From contig JAZQIV010000136.1 in NCBI GenBank assembly GCA_045541305.1, positions 1 through 8,117 of the forward strand: DNA of 8,117 bases, written 5' to 3'. The position numbers and the translations under genes were made by a program. This document shows positions 1 to 7,131 of this stretch, piece by piece. This DNA comes from RGIG3009 sp045541305 (GTDB taxonomy: Bacteria > Bacillota > Clostridia > Oscillospirales > Acutalibacteraceae). The notes under the pieces were generated by a model, which saw nothing but the letters and a program-made list of their open reading frames with translations, was not told the DNA's origin and made no database searches. Position 1 is the first letter of the stretch, and each line of letters begins with the position of its first letter.

Positions 1-2103
1 GCCCACAGAACGACATGGCTACGATCCGACTTGCTTGGTGAGCTGATGAATCCCGAAAACGGGGAAGACGGCGATTTTATGCCCGGCGGAGCCGCAACGT
101 TTCCGTTCTTGCAAAATCTGTTTGGCGGACAAGCCGCCAACACAACGGACGGCGAGGCAGAGGCCAAAGCCGAGAAACCGAAAAAGGATAAAAAACGCAA
201 AGCGTTGGAATTGTACTGCACCGATCTCACCAAAAAAGCACGCGAGGGCAAATTGGATGCCATCATCGGGCGCGATCGTGAGATCTATCGTGTGATTCAA
301 ATTTTATCCCGTCGCAGCAAAAACAATCCTTGCTTGATCGGTGAGCCCGGTGTGGGTAAAACCGCCATTGCCGAGGGCTTGGCGCTTCGGATTGCAGCCG
401 GTGACGTACCGTACAAACTGCAAAACAAAGAGGTGCATTTGCTGGATATGACCGGCCTGGTGGCCGGCACACAGTTCCGAGGTCAATTCGAGAGCCGAAT
501 CAAGGCGTTGATCGAAGAGGTCAAGGCGCAGGGGAATATCATTCTGTTCATTGACGAGGTGCACACGCTGGTGGGAACCGGTGATTCCGAGGGGAGTATG
601 TCGGCGGCGAATATTCTGAAACCTGCGTTATCGCGTGGTGAAATTCAGGTGATTGGTGCCACCACCTTTACGGAGTACCGCAAGCACATTGAAAAAGATG
701 CTGCTTTGGAGCGGCGCTTCCAGCCGGTCAAGGTGGAGGAACCATCCGTTGACGATACGGTGAAAATGCTGTGCGGCATCAAGACCTACTATGAGCAATA
801 TCATGGCGTTTCGGTGAACGATGCGTTGTTGCGCACGGCAACCGTACTTTCGGAGCGGTATATCACCGATCGGTTTTTACCGGATAAGGCGATTGACTTG
901 TTGGACGAGGCTTGTGCAACGGCTGCTCTGCAGAATTCAAAAGCGGACGAATATGCCAAATTACTATTAAAAGAGCAAGCTTTGCAGCAAGAGGAATCAC
1001 AGGTGATGGCCGGCGAGGAAGTGGATTACGAAAAGCTGGCGAACGTGCGCGCGGATTTGATGAAAACACAGCAGGCCATTGAAGCCATTCGTCCTGCCGC
1101 AGTTAGTGCTCCGCTTACCGAAGAACATTTGGCAAAGGTGATTGAACTGTGGACGGGGATCCCCGCTTCTAAAATTCAGGAAAATGAACTGGCCAAGCTC
1201 GGTAATTTGGAAAACGAATTGCGCCGTCATATTATCGGTCAGAACGAAGCGGTATCGTTGGTTGCCGCAGCTATTCGTCGCAGCCGTGTGCAGATCAGTC
1301 CCCGCCGTCGTCCCGCATCGTTTATTTTTGTGGGGCCGACCGGCGTTGGCAAAACTGAATTGGTGAAGGTACTGGCAACGCAGTTGTTTGATACGCCTGA
1401 AACCTTGATCCGGTTGGATATGTCCGAGTTTATGGAAAAACATGCGGTTTCACGCATTATCGGTTCACCTCCCGGCTACGTTGGTTACGATGAGGCGGGG
1501 CAGTTGACGGAAAAGGTACGCCGTAAACCGTACTCCGTGATCTTGCTGGACGAGATCGAGAAAGCACACCCTGACGTGCTGAACGTGTTGCTGCAGATTT
1601 TGGATGAGGGTCGCGTAACCGATGCGCATGGACGTGTTGTTAATTTTGAAAATACGGTAATCGTGATGACATCCAATGCCGGCAGCCAATTCCGCGATAA
1701 TTTGATGGGCTTTGGCAAAACCGATGCCGAAGCATCCCGTGATAAAGCGGTGAAGGCACTTTCCGAATTTCTGCGTCCCGAATTTATCAGCCGTGTGGAC
1801 GAGGTGGTGTATTTTGCCCCGCTTTCCAAGGAAAGCTACACCGAAATTGCATCGCTGATGCTGACAGAGCTGGTGGAGCCGTTACATGAGCGCGGTATTG
1901 CGTTCAAATGGTCCGAGGATGTTCCCGCATATTTTGCCGATAAAGCATACGGCGGAAAACGTGGCGCACGAGATCTGCGAAACGCCATTCGGCGCGAAGC
2001 GGAAGACGTGGTGGCATCCTTGATTGTGGAGAAATGCCGCGAGGGCCTTTCTGCCGTTTCGCTGACAATGGAAGACGGAGAAATGCGTGTGCACGCCTTG
2101 TGA
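1..2103 (+). CDS. Clp (Hsp100) ATP-dependent protease ATP-binding subunit, ClpC/ClpE type, 5' partial
   Basis: Two-domain AAA+ unfoldase that would thread substrates into ClpP in the cytoplasm. The reading frame is open from base 1 with no stop, so the gene enters from upstream. TTG at 31 and ATG at 46 are poor starts, and the N-terminal domain is missing from view. A Lys/Glu-rich linker (about 160-200) precedes AAA domain 1: Walker A GEPGVGKT at 340-363, Walker B with catalytic DE at 553-558, GATT sensor and an ALERRF arginine-finger region near 700-720. A short middle segment (about 930-1100) of ClpC/ClpE size, far shorter than the ClpB coiled coil, leads to AAA domain 2: Walker A GPTGVGKT at 1333-1356, Walker B DE at 1549-1554, and RPEFISR-VDE sensor region. 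A Met-Gly-Phe at 1705-1713 sits where ClpP-binding loops carry (L/I/V)GF or IGL, which supports a ClpP partner. The linker (GGAATFPFLQNLFGG) reminds me of clostridial homologues with an N-terminal zinc-binding domain; that is recollection, not seen here. The gene is monocistronic at its 3' end, followed directly by a terminator. Confidence 0.93.
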   Translation, partial: AHRTTWLRSDLLGELMNPENGEDGDFMPGGAATFPFLQNLFGGQAANTTDGEAEAKAEKPKKDKKRKALELYCTDLTKKAREGKLDAIIGRDREIYRVIQILSRRSKNNPCLIGEPGVGKTAIAEGLALRIAAGDVPYKLQNKEVHLLDMTGLVAGTQFRGQFESRIKALIEEVKAQGNIILFIDEVHTLVGTGDSEGSMSAANILKPALSRGEIQVIGATTFTEYRKHIEKDAALERRFQPVKVEEPSVDDTVKMLCGIKTYYEQYHGVSVNDALLRTATVLSERYITDRFLPDKAIDLLDEACATAALQNSKADEYAKLLLKEQALQQEESQVMAGEEVDYEKLANVRADLMKTQQAIEAIRPAAVSAPLTEEHLAKVIELWTGIPASKIQENELAKLGNLENELRRHIIGQNEAVSLVAAAIRRSRVQISPRRRPASFIFVGPTGVGKTELVKVLATQLFDTPETLIRLDMSEFMEKHAVSRIIGSPPGYVGYDEAGQLTEKVRRKPYSVILLDEIEKAHPDVLNVLLQILDEGRVTDAHGRVVNFENTVIVMTSNAGSQFRDNLMGFGKTDAEASRDKAVKALSEFLRPEFISRVDEVVYFAPLSKESYTEIASLMLTELVEPLHERGIAFKWSEDVPAYFADKAYGGKRGARDLRNAIRREAEDVVASLIVEKCREGLSAVSLTMEDGEMRVHAL

Positions 2104-2104
2104 T

Positions 2105-2144
2105 AAAAAAGGATCGATTGCTTACGGCAATCGGTCCTTTTTTT
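2105..2144. terminator. Bidirectional intrinsic terminator between convergent genes
   Basis: An 11-bp stem (2111-2121 with 2127-2137, one G-U wobble) has a 5-nt loop TTACG. It is flanked by six A residues (2105-2110) and seven T residues (2138-2144), so it can act on both strands. It starts 1 nt after the Clp stop codon. Its T-tract overlaps the first two bases of the regulator's stop codon (2143-2145) on the other strand. Confidence 0.88.
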
Positions 2145-2988
2145 AACGTGTCAATTTCTTTTGTGTGAGTGCCATTTCGGTGTTGTAAATGGCTTGCATG
2201 GCGGCGTGGTCGGCGTGAACCACAATGTACGTGTAAATGGCATCGAAAATGGCAAGCTGAGCGATTCGCGAACTCATTGCCAAAATGGAGTGTTTGGTTT
2301 CGTCCGATTTTGTGAACAGGGAAATGTCAGATGCCGCCGACAGGGGAGAAGCGCCGTAGTTAGTGACACAGATTGTTTTGGCCCCACCGTTTTTGGCGAT
2401 GCGCAGCGCTTCCACAATATCTTTGGACGTGCCGGAGTGCGAAATGCCGATGGCCACGCTTTCGTGGTCCATATGAGAGGCAACGATTGCCTGCATGTGA
2501 TTGTCGCAGCACGCTTGCGCGCGCAGGCCAACGCGTAAAAATTTGTGAGCGGCATCGCCGGCGATGGCGGCCGAATTCCCCAGGCCGAAAATCGCAATGT
2601 GCTTTGCCTGCAGAACGGTTTGCGCCGCCAACTCCAGATCGTTTATATCCAGCACGGATTCCGTGTTCTGCAAGGCGATGAGAATATCGGATATGCGTTT
2701 TTGAAAAATATCAAAACACGTATCCGTTGGCTCAATTTTGCTGCCGATGGTGGAAATTGAGCCCATTTCCGCAGCAAGACCGATCTTCAGCGCCTGATAT
2801 CCTTCAAACCCCAAACGGCGCGAAAAACGCACAACGGTAGCGTCGCCGCAGTTACACCGCTCGGCCAATTCGCCAACTGTACTGTCCAGCGTTTCCTGTG
2901 TGTGGTTTAAGATATAATCGGCAATTTTGCGCTCACCCGGTCCCATCTCCTGATAAAGACGCCGGATGCGATGCATGGTAGATTCCAT
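2143..2988 (-). CDS. RpiR-family transcriptional regulator (HTH_6 + SIS domain)
   Basis: 281-aa regulator of normal RpiR length. Residues about 1-75 form the HTH domain: a PGERKIADYIL helix, then a recognition region with ATVVRFSRRLGFEGYQALK (residues 50-68), typical of the family. Residues about 125-260 form a SIS phosphosugar-binding domain, with an IFGLGNSA nucleotide-fold turn (133-140) and ISHSGTSKD (182-190), the Ser/Gly/Thr loop that holds the sugar phosphate. The start is ATG at 2988, with GAGGTG at 2993-2998 in front. The open frame reaches 3048, but that upstream part overlaps the promoter's -10 and -35 boxes and cannot be coding. The gene is divergent from the sugar operon at 3155, so it very likely controls that operon in response to a sugar-phosphate intermediate, and perhaps itself. 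Whether it represses or activates is not shown by the sequence. Confidence 0.92.
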   Translation of the reverse strand: MESTMHRIRRLYQEMGPGERKIADYILNHTQETLDSTVGELAERCNCGDATVVRFSRRLGFEGYQALKIGLAAEMGSISTIGSKIEPTDTCFDIFQKRISDILIALQNTESVLDINDLELAAQTVLQAKHIAIFGLGNSAAIAGDAAHKFLRVGLRAQACCDNHMQAIVASHMDHESVAIGISHSGTSKDIVEALRIAKNGGAKTICVTNYGASPLSAASDISLFTKSDETKHSILAMSSRIAQLAIFDAIYTYIVVHADHAAMQAIYNTEMALTQKKLTR

Positions 2989-2992
2989 TGGA

Positions 2993-2998
2993 CACCTC
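2993..2998 (-). promoter_or_regulatory. Ribosome binding site of the RpiR regulator
   Basis: GAGGTG on the minus strand, 4 nt before ATG 2988. It decides the start in favour of 2988 over the further upstream in-frame ATGs. Confidence 0.7.
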
Positions 2999-3002
2999 GT
3001 AG

Positions 3003-3017
3003 TGAAATTTATTTTCA
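3003..3017. promoter_or_regulatory. Candidate RpiR operator (palindrome TGAAA-N5-TTTCA)
   Basis: Perfect 5-bp arms with an AT-rich 5-nt centre. It lies just downstream of the regulator's -10 box, covering the expected transcription start, a position suited to autoregulation. A degenerate second copy (11 of 15 bases on my alignment by eye) is at 3054-3068, between the two divergent promoters. Assignment to the RpiR protein is inferred from position only. Confidence 0.4.
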
Positions 3018-3019
3018 TT

Positions 3020-3048
3020 ATGGTACAATATTTGCGAAAAAATGTCAA
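3020..3048 (-). promoter_or_regulatory. Promoter of the RpiR regulator gene
   Basis: Read on the minus strand: a perfect -35 TTGACA (3048-3043), a 17-nt spacer, and -10 TACCAT (3025-3020; 4 of 6 to consensus). The predicted start is near 3013, about 25 nt before the ATG, which leaves room for the ribosome binding site. This is the best promoter in the window. Confidence 0.72.
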
Positions 3049-3076
3049 GAAAATGAAACAAAATTCCGCGATTTGC

Positions 3077-3110
3077 TTGTCTTTTCAAGATGGGTATGGT
3101 ATGGTAAAAT
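3077..3110 (+). promoter_or_regulatory. Probable promoter of the sugar operon
   Basis: TTGTCT (3077-3082), 17 nt, TATGGT (3100-3105) is one sigma-70-type arrangement. An alternative is TTTTCA (3082-3087), 17 nt, TAAAAT (3105-3110). Both have weak matches in at least one box, as expected for a regulated promoter. The exact start is uncertain, about 3112-3117. Confidence 0.45.
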
Positions 3111-3121
3111 TGTAAGGTATA

Positions 3122-3136
3122 GCGGTTTTTAACCGC
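3122..3136 (+). other. Short leader hairpin before the isomerase gene
   Basis: GCGGTT-TTT-AACCGC is a perfect 6-bp stem with a 3-nt loop. It begins only a few bases after the predicted transcription start and ends 6 nt before the Shine-Dalgarno sequence. It could be a 5' mRNA-stabilising hairpin or a small DNA-level operator. It is not followed by a T-run, so it is not a terminator. Confidence 0.5.
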
Positions 3137-3142
3137 AAAGTG

Positions 3143-3148
3143 AGGAGG
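3143..3148 (+). promoter_or_regulatory. Ribosome binding site of the isomerase-like gene
   Basis: Perfect AGGAGG, 6 nt before ATG 3155. This fixes the start at 3155. The in-frame GTG at 3140 overlaps this site's upstream edge and would leave it inside the coding region. Confidence 0.85.
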
Positions 3149-3154
3149 GCGTAC

Positions 3155-4561
3155 ATGCTGGATTATAAAGTGAAGATCGGCTTGATTCCGATGCGGCGAA
3201 ATGCAACTCCCCGACCGGCCAAAACCTTTTTGACATGGGTATCGGCAGAGGAACGCGGGCATCGCTTTGTTGAGTATATCGAGAAGCATTTTGCGAGCGA
3301 CAAGGTATCGTTTGTGGACAGCAAGGGGCTTGGCTGCACAGACTTGATTTTCGATGATGAATCGGCGGCTGACATTGTGGAGCGTTTCCGCGAAGAGCAA
3401 GTGGACGCGGTCATGATTATCAACTGCAATTTCGGTAATGAAGAAGCCGCGGCAGATATTGCCAAAGCGCTTGGAAAACCGCTTTTGCTGTGGGCACCGT
3501 TGGATGATGAGTATTATGAAGACGGTATGCGACCGACCGATTCGCAGTGCGGATTGTTTGGCGTTTCGCGCCAGATGCAACGATACCACATTCCGTTTTC
3601 GCATTTGCCGTGCTGTCGCGTGGAGTCGGCTGAATTCCGCCGCGGGTTTGACAGCTTTGTGCGCGTTGCTTGCATGGTGAAGAACTTTACGGGGTTGCGC
3701 GTCGGTCAGGTGGGGCTTCGCCCGCCTCCGTTCTTCTCGGTGATCTGGAACGAGGGCGAATTGATGGAGCGTTTCGGCTTGCGGATCAAGCCGTTCAACC
3801 TGGCGGTTTTGCAGGATAAGTTCCACGCGGTGATGGAAAGCTGCAAGGATGAGATTCGCGAGATCGAAGAATATATTGTAAAAAACTACGCCATGGACGA
3901 TCTTACGCCCGCGTACGTTACACGGATGGCCGCTTTGGTTGTCACGTATAAACAGTTGTTTGAAGAAAACAACCTCGATGTGATTTCGGCGGAATGCTGG
4001 ACAGCAACGCCGCAGTTGTTCGATGGGCTGGCGCCGTGCGCGGTGTATGGTATCCTCAACGACATGGGGTATATCATTTCCTGCGAAAGCGATATGCATT
4101 GTGCGTTAACTATGGTGCTGCTCAGTTGCGCTTCGTTGGGGGACGGCAAACCGTTCCTTGGAGAGTTTACAGTACGGCATCCGGAGAATATCAACGCCGA
4201 GCTGTTGTGGCATTGCGGTCCGTTCCCGTTGTCGTGTAAGGCGCCGGATTCCAGGGCGCGGCTTGTTAACCAGCGTGAATGGTTTCGTGCAAAAGACGGC
4301 GTGTACACGGTGGCGCGTTTGGATCAAGAGAGCGGTCAATATATGATCCTGCCGCTTTGCTGCCATACTGTTCCCGGTCCGCAAACACACGGTACATACC
4401 TGTGGGGTGAATTTGATAACCTTCAGGCGATCGAAGACCGTTTGTTGGATGGCCCGTATATTCATCATTTCTGCGAGATCGCAGGAGATTTCACCAAAGA
4501 ACTGCGTGAGTTCTGCAAATACTTCCCGAATCTTAAAGTGGATACCACTCTGGATAAATAA
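3155..4561 (+). CDS. L-fucose/L-arabinose isomerase-like protein
   Basis: 468-aa protein of the FucI/AraA-like superfamily (COG2407 style), metal-dependent aldose-ketose isomerases of the cytoplasm. The N-terminal part (about 1-170) has the alternating beta/alpha pattern of the family, including the VDAVMIINCNFGNEEAAADIA region. The C-terminal part holds the likely metal and catalytic residues: Glu280 in ISAECW, Glu311/Asp313/His315 in CESDMHCALTM, and His353 in LLWHCGPFP. These match the Glu, Asp/Glu, His set of the superfamily in kind, though I cannot align them exactly. The start is fixed by AGGAGG at 3143-3148. It is the first gene of the operon; the stop is 20 nt before the flavoprotein start. 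The next genes (aldolase, kinase) fit an isomerase that feeds a ketose to phosphorylation and cleavage. The sugar is unknown; sequence resemblance does not make it a true fucose or arabinose isomerase. Confidence 0.82.
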   Translation: MLDYKVKIGLIPMRRNATPRPAKTFLTWVSAEERGHRFVEYIEKHFASDKVSFVDSKGLGCTDLIFDDESAADIVERFREEQVDAVMIINCNFGNEEAAADIAKALGKPLLLWAPLDDEYYEDGMRPTDSQCGLFGVSRQMQRYHIPFSHLPCCRVESAEFRRGFDSFVRVACMVKNFTGLRVGQVGLRPPPFFSVIWNEGELMERFGLRIKPFNLAVLQDKFHAVMESCKDEIREIEEYIVKNYAMDDLTPAYVTRMAALVVTYKQLFEENNLDVISAECWTATPQLFDGLAPCAVYGILNDMGYIISCESDMHCALTMVLLSCASLGDGKPFLGEFTVRHPENINAELLWHCGPFPLSCKAPDSRARLVNQREWFRAKDGVYTVARLDQESGQYMILPLCCHTVPGPQTHGTYLWGEFDNLQAIEDRLLDGPYIHHFCEIAGDFTKELREFCKYFPNLKVDTTLDK

Positions 4562-4581
4562 TCGCAAAAGGAGAAAATGAC

Positions 4582-6018
4582 ATGCAATATCAAATGAATG
4601 AATTCTTGTTTGCCATGATTCTGACCGAACTGGAAGATGCGGTGGGCAAGGAAAACTGTTCCACCCGCGCAATCGATAAAGTGACGCACAGCGTTGACTA
4701 CTATTGGTTGTCCCGTATGTGGGCGGACCGCGGTTGCCGCATGCCGGAAGCCGATTTCGTGGTTTGCCCAAAGGATGCAACCGAGGTTTCCAAGGTTGTA
4801 AAAATCGCCAACTACTATAAAATCCCCGTGACCACCTGGGGTGCCGGCGGCGGCACGCAGGGCGGCGCTATCCCGGTCTGCGGTGGTATCGTGCTGGATA
4901 CCAAACGCATGAATCAAATTTACGAAGTGAATACCGAGGGCATGTACATCGAGTGCGGCACCGGTGCGATTTATAAGCACATTGAATGGGCTGCGAACGA
5001 GGTCGGTAAAGCAACCATGCACTATCCGTCGTCTTTGACTTGCTCGACCGTGGGCGGATTTCTGGCACACCGCGGTATCGGTGTATGTTCCACTAAATAC
5101 GGGAAGATTGACGATATGGTGTTGCAGATGGAAGTGGTGTTGCCCAACGGCGATATCATCAACACCTGTTCCGCTCCGAAGCATGCGGCAGGTCCCGACC
5201 TGAACCAGATTTTCATCGGTTCGGAAGGTACGCTGGGTGTGATTACCAAAGCACAGATCCGCATTTTCGATCAGCCGGAGGAGCGCCGTTTCCGTGGCTT
5301 CTTGTTCCAGGATATGTCGGGCGCGTTCAAGGCTTCCCGCGAGCTGCTGCAGAAATTCAAGCCCTCCGTTATGCGTTTGTATGACGAAGCGGAAACCGCT
5401 TCGCTGATAAAAAAGATCGTCGGTGTGGAACGCAAGGGCGCGTTTATGAACATTGCTTATGAAGGCGATCGCGACATGGTCGAAGTGGAGGAGAAGATCC
5501 TTCTCAAGACATTCGCCAAATACGGTGCTGAAGATCTTGGTAGCGAGTATGGTGAAAAATGGTGGGAAGAGAAGATCACCTTCTTCTATCCCGGCCACAT
5601 GATGGACATTCCGCAGATGTTTGGTACGATGGACACGATCGCGCCGTACGGCAAGATTGAAGAGATTTACTGGGCAATGAAAGAAGCCATCGAAACCAAC
5701 TTCCCGCAAGCCAAGTTTATTGCGCACTTCTCGCATTGGTACGAATGGGGTGCGATGGTGTACGATCGCTTTATCATCGAAGGCAAAGATGTGCCGCAGG
5801 ATCCGGTTGAAGCGCTGCGGTTGCATCAGGCGGTTTGGACCTGCGGTGTGCGTGCTGCGTTGGCACACGGCGGTGTCGTGAACGATCACCACGGTGTGGG
5901 TATCAAACTCGGTCGTTTGATGAAAGAACAGTATGGTCCTGCAATGCAGGTGTTCGAAGGGCTCAAGAAAACGTTGGATCCCAACGGCATCATGAACCCG
6001 TTCAAACTGGGTCTGTAA
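4582..6018 (+). CDS. FAD-binding oxidase/dehydrogenase (GlcD / alkyl-DHAP synthase-like)
   Basis: 478-aa flavoprotein of the FAD_binding_4 + FAD-oxidase_C type. The PCMH/VAO-type FAD domain covers about 55-230: TTWGAGGGTQGGA (84-96) is the pyrophosphate loop, and PSSLTCSTVGG (149-159) and FIGSEGTLGVITKA (211-224) are also conserved FAD contacts. The C-terminal substrate domain has HFSHWYEWGAMVY (382-394) and NDHHGVG (434-440), and ends with the usual LDPNGIMNPFKLG. The SHxY...Y and HHGVG motifs are closer to alkyl-dihydroxyacetonephosphate synthases than to GlcD, whose motif is usually GEHGIG. No membrane segment or signal is visible. ATG 4582 has AGGAG at 4569-4573; ATG 4577 is out of frame. 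The Fe-S gene starts 14 nt downstream, so the two are probably subunits of one dehydrogenase passing electrons from FAD to Fe-S clusters, as in glycolate and D-lactate oxidases. The substrate is unknown, most likely a 2-hydroxy acid or polyol linked to the operon's sugar. Confidence 0.88.
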   Translation: MQYQMNEFLFAMILTELEDAVGKENCSTRAIDKVTHSVDYYWLSRMWADRGCRMPEADFVVCPKDATEVSKVVKIANYYKIPVTTWGAGGGTQGGAIPVCGGIVLDTKRMNQIYEVNTEGMYIECGTGAIYKHIEWAANEVGKATMHYPSSLTCSTVGGFLAHRGIGVCSTKYGKIDDMVLQMEVVLPNGDIINTCSAPKHAAGPDLNQIFIGSEGTLGVITKAQIRIFDQPEERRFRGFLFQDMSGAFKASRELLQKFKPSVMRLYDEAETASLIKKIVGVERKGAFMNIAYEGDRDMVEVEEKILLKTFAKYGAEDLGSEYGEKWWEEKITFFYPGHMMDIPQMFGTMDTIAPYGKIEEIYWAMKEAIETNFPQAKFIAHFSHWYEWGAMVYDRFIIEGKDVPQDPVEALRLHQAVWTCGVRAALAHGGVVNDHHGVGIKLGRLMKEQYGPAMQVFEGLKKTLDPNGIMNPFKLGL

Positions 6019-6032
6019 GGGAGGAAAAGACA

Positions 6033-7118
6033 ATGAATCTTTCGGAAAAATGTAAGCAACATGTTGATTCCTGCCGTTTCTGCTGGATGTGCCATCACAT
6101 CTGTCCGATCGGCAATGCCACCGGACACGAGCGCAGCACTCCGCGTGCGCGCGCGCTCGGCATTTCGCTTGTCAATCGTGAGGCAATTGCACTGGAAGAA
6201 ATCATGGATAACGTGTACGAGTGTGCCACTTGCGGCGCCTGCGTGAACGTTTGTGTGACCGGTTGGGATCCGGTTATGTTTGCCAAAGAAACCCGCCTGA
6301 AAGCGGCTTTGGAGGGCAAGCTGCCGGCCTATATCAACGAGCTGGTGGATAACTGCTTGGATAAAGGAAATGCATATGGTGCTACCGAATTAGATGCCGA
6401 GCTGAAAGCGGCGATCGCGGCACACAGCACCGCAACCGACACCTTGTTGTTCCTGGGTGCGGACGCTCGGTACATGGTGCCCGAACAAGCGGTTAAGGCC
6501 ATCAAGGTACTGGAAAAAGCGGGTGTCGCTTTCACGGTGTTGGCGGATGAGCCTGCCAGCGGTTCGCAGTTGGATTTCTTGATCGGTGCTGCCCAGGAAG
6601 TGAAGGATCAAATGACGGCTGCCGCTCAAGTGATGAACGGTTATAAAACGGTCGTTGTGTACGATCCGATCGATGCCAAAACCATCAAACGCACTTACAA
6701 AGAATATGGTGTGGATGTGAGCGCAAAGGCGGTTACCTTTACGGCATTTGCGGCAGAGCTCGTCAAAAACGGTTCTCTCAAGACGGCTCAAAGCGGTTTG
6801 ACGGTTGTGTATCACGATCCGTTTGCGTTGGCACGCGATCTGGAGGAAACCGAAGAAGCGCGCGATATCATTAAGGCAACCGCTACGCTGCATGAGATGC
6901 TGCTCAACCGCAAGGAAACCGTGTGGGCGGGCGATATCTTGATGGCGCAATATTTGCCGCAGGTTATGCCGATGGTTGCCAAACGCCGCATTTTCAATGC
7001 ACAGAGCATCGGCGAAAGTGTTATTGTGACGGCAAGCGTTTCGGAATATGCATCGCTCAAGGCTGCAGCACCGGAAGACATTACCGTGCTGTCAATTGAG
7101 GATCTGTTGTTGAAGTAA
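6033..7118 (+). CDS. Two-cluster [4Fe-4S] protein with cysteine-less CCG-like C-terminus (GlcF-like)
   Basis: 361-aa partner of the flavoprotein. The N-terminus has two CxxCxxCxxxC motifs: Cys14/17/20/24 (followed by Pro25) and Cys64/67/70/74, enough for two [4Fe-4S] clusters. After one isolated Cys near residue 110, no cysteine remains to the end. The C-terminal half still follows the layout of two CCG domains of GlcF/HdrD/LutA proteins: FLGADARY (140-147) for F.GC; DEPASGSQL (172-180) for E.CCG.P; YHDPFALAR (260-268) for the HDPCxLxR motif; ETVWAGD (295-301) for the CCGxGG motif; VTASVSEY (332-339) for TxCPxC. Each expected cysteine is replaced, so no non-cubane cluster should form. The start is ATG 6033 with AGGGAGG at 6018-6024; the frame is open further upstream, but that part lies inside the flavoprotein gene. 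It is likely an electron-transfer subunit linking FAD to a ferredoxin, flavodoxin or quinone acceptor. Confidence 0.85.
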   Translation: MNLSEKCKQHVDSCRFCWMCHHICPIGNATGHERSTPRARALGISLVNREAIALEEIMDNVYECATCGACVNVCVTGWDPVMFAKETRLKAALEGKLPAYINELVDNCLDKGNAYGATELDAELKAAIAAHSTATDTLLFLGADARYMVPEQAVKAIKVLEKAGVAFTVLADEPASGSQLDFLIGAAQEVKDQMTAAAQVMNGYKTVVVYDPIDAKTIKRTYKEYGVDVSAKAVTFTAFAAELVKNGSLKTAQSGLTVVYHDPFALARDLEETEEARDIIKATATLHEMLLNRKETVWAGDILMAQYLPQVMPMVAKRRIFNAQSIGESVIVTASVSEYASLKAAAPEDITVLSIEDLLLK

Positions 7119-7131
7119 GAGGGGATCGTAC

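Noticed and set aside
2989..3048. N-terminal extension of the RpiR regulator from ATG at 3048
   Set aside because: It overlaps the -10 and -35 boxes of the gene's own promoter and adds residues not typical of the family; ATG 2988 has a good ribosome binding site.
3140..3154. GTG start at 3140 for the isomerase-like gene
   Set aside because: It would place the perfect AGGAGG inside the coding region; ATG 3155 has ideal spacing.
2933..4099. 388-codon minus-strand open frame over the control region and isomerase gene
   Set aside because: It runs through both promoters and the regulator start and is antisense to a conserved isomerase-like protein; no domain is recognisable.
5835..6032. In-frame upstream extension of the Fe-S protein
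   Set aside because: It lies inside the flavoprotein gene, reads as Arg/Cys-rich noise, and ATG 6033 has its own strong Shine-Dalgarno sequence.
4465..6033. 522-codon open frame on the minus strand across the flavoprotein gene
   Set aside because: It mirrors the flavoprotein gene. The translation has no recognisable domain and is rich in His/Arg/Phe, as expected for an antisense shadow, and the plus-strand protein has clear FAD motifs.
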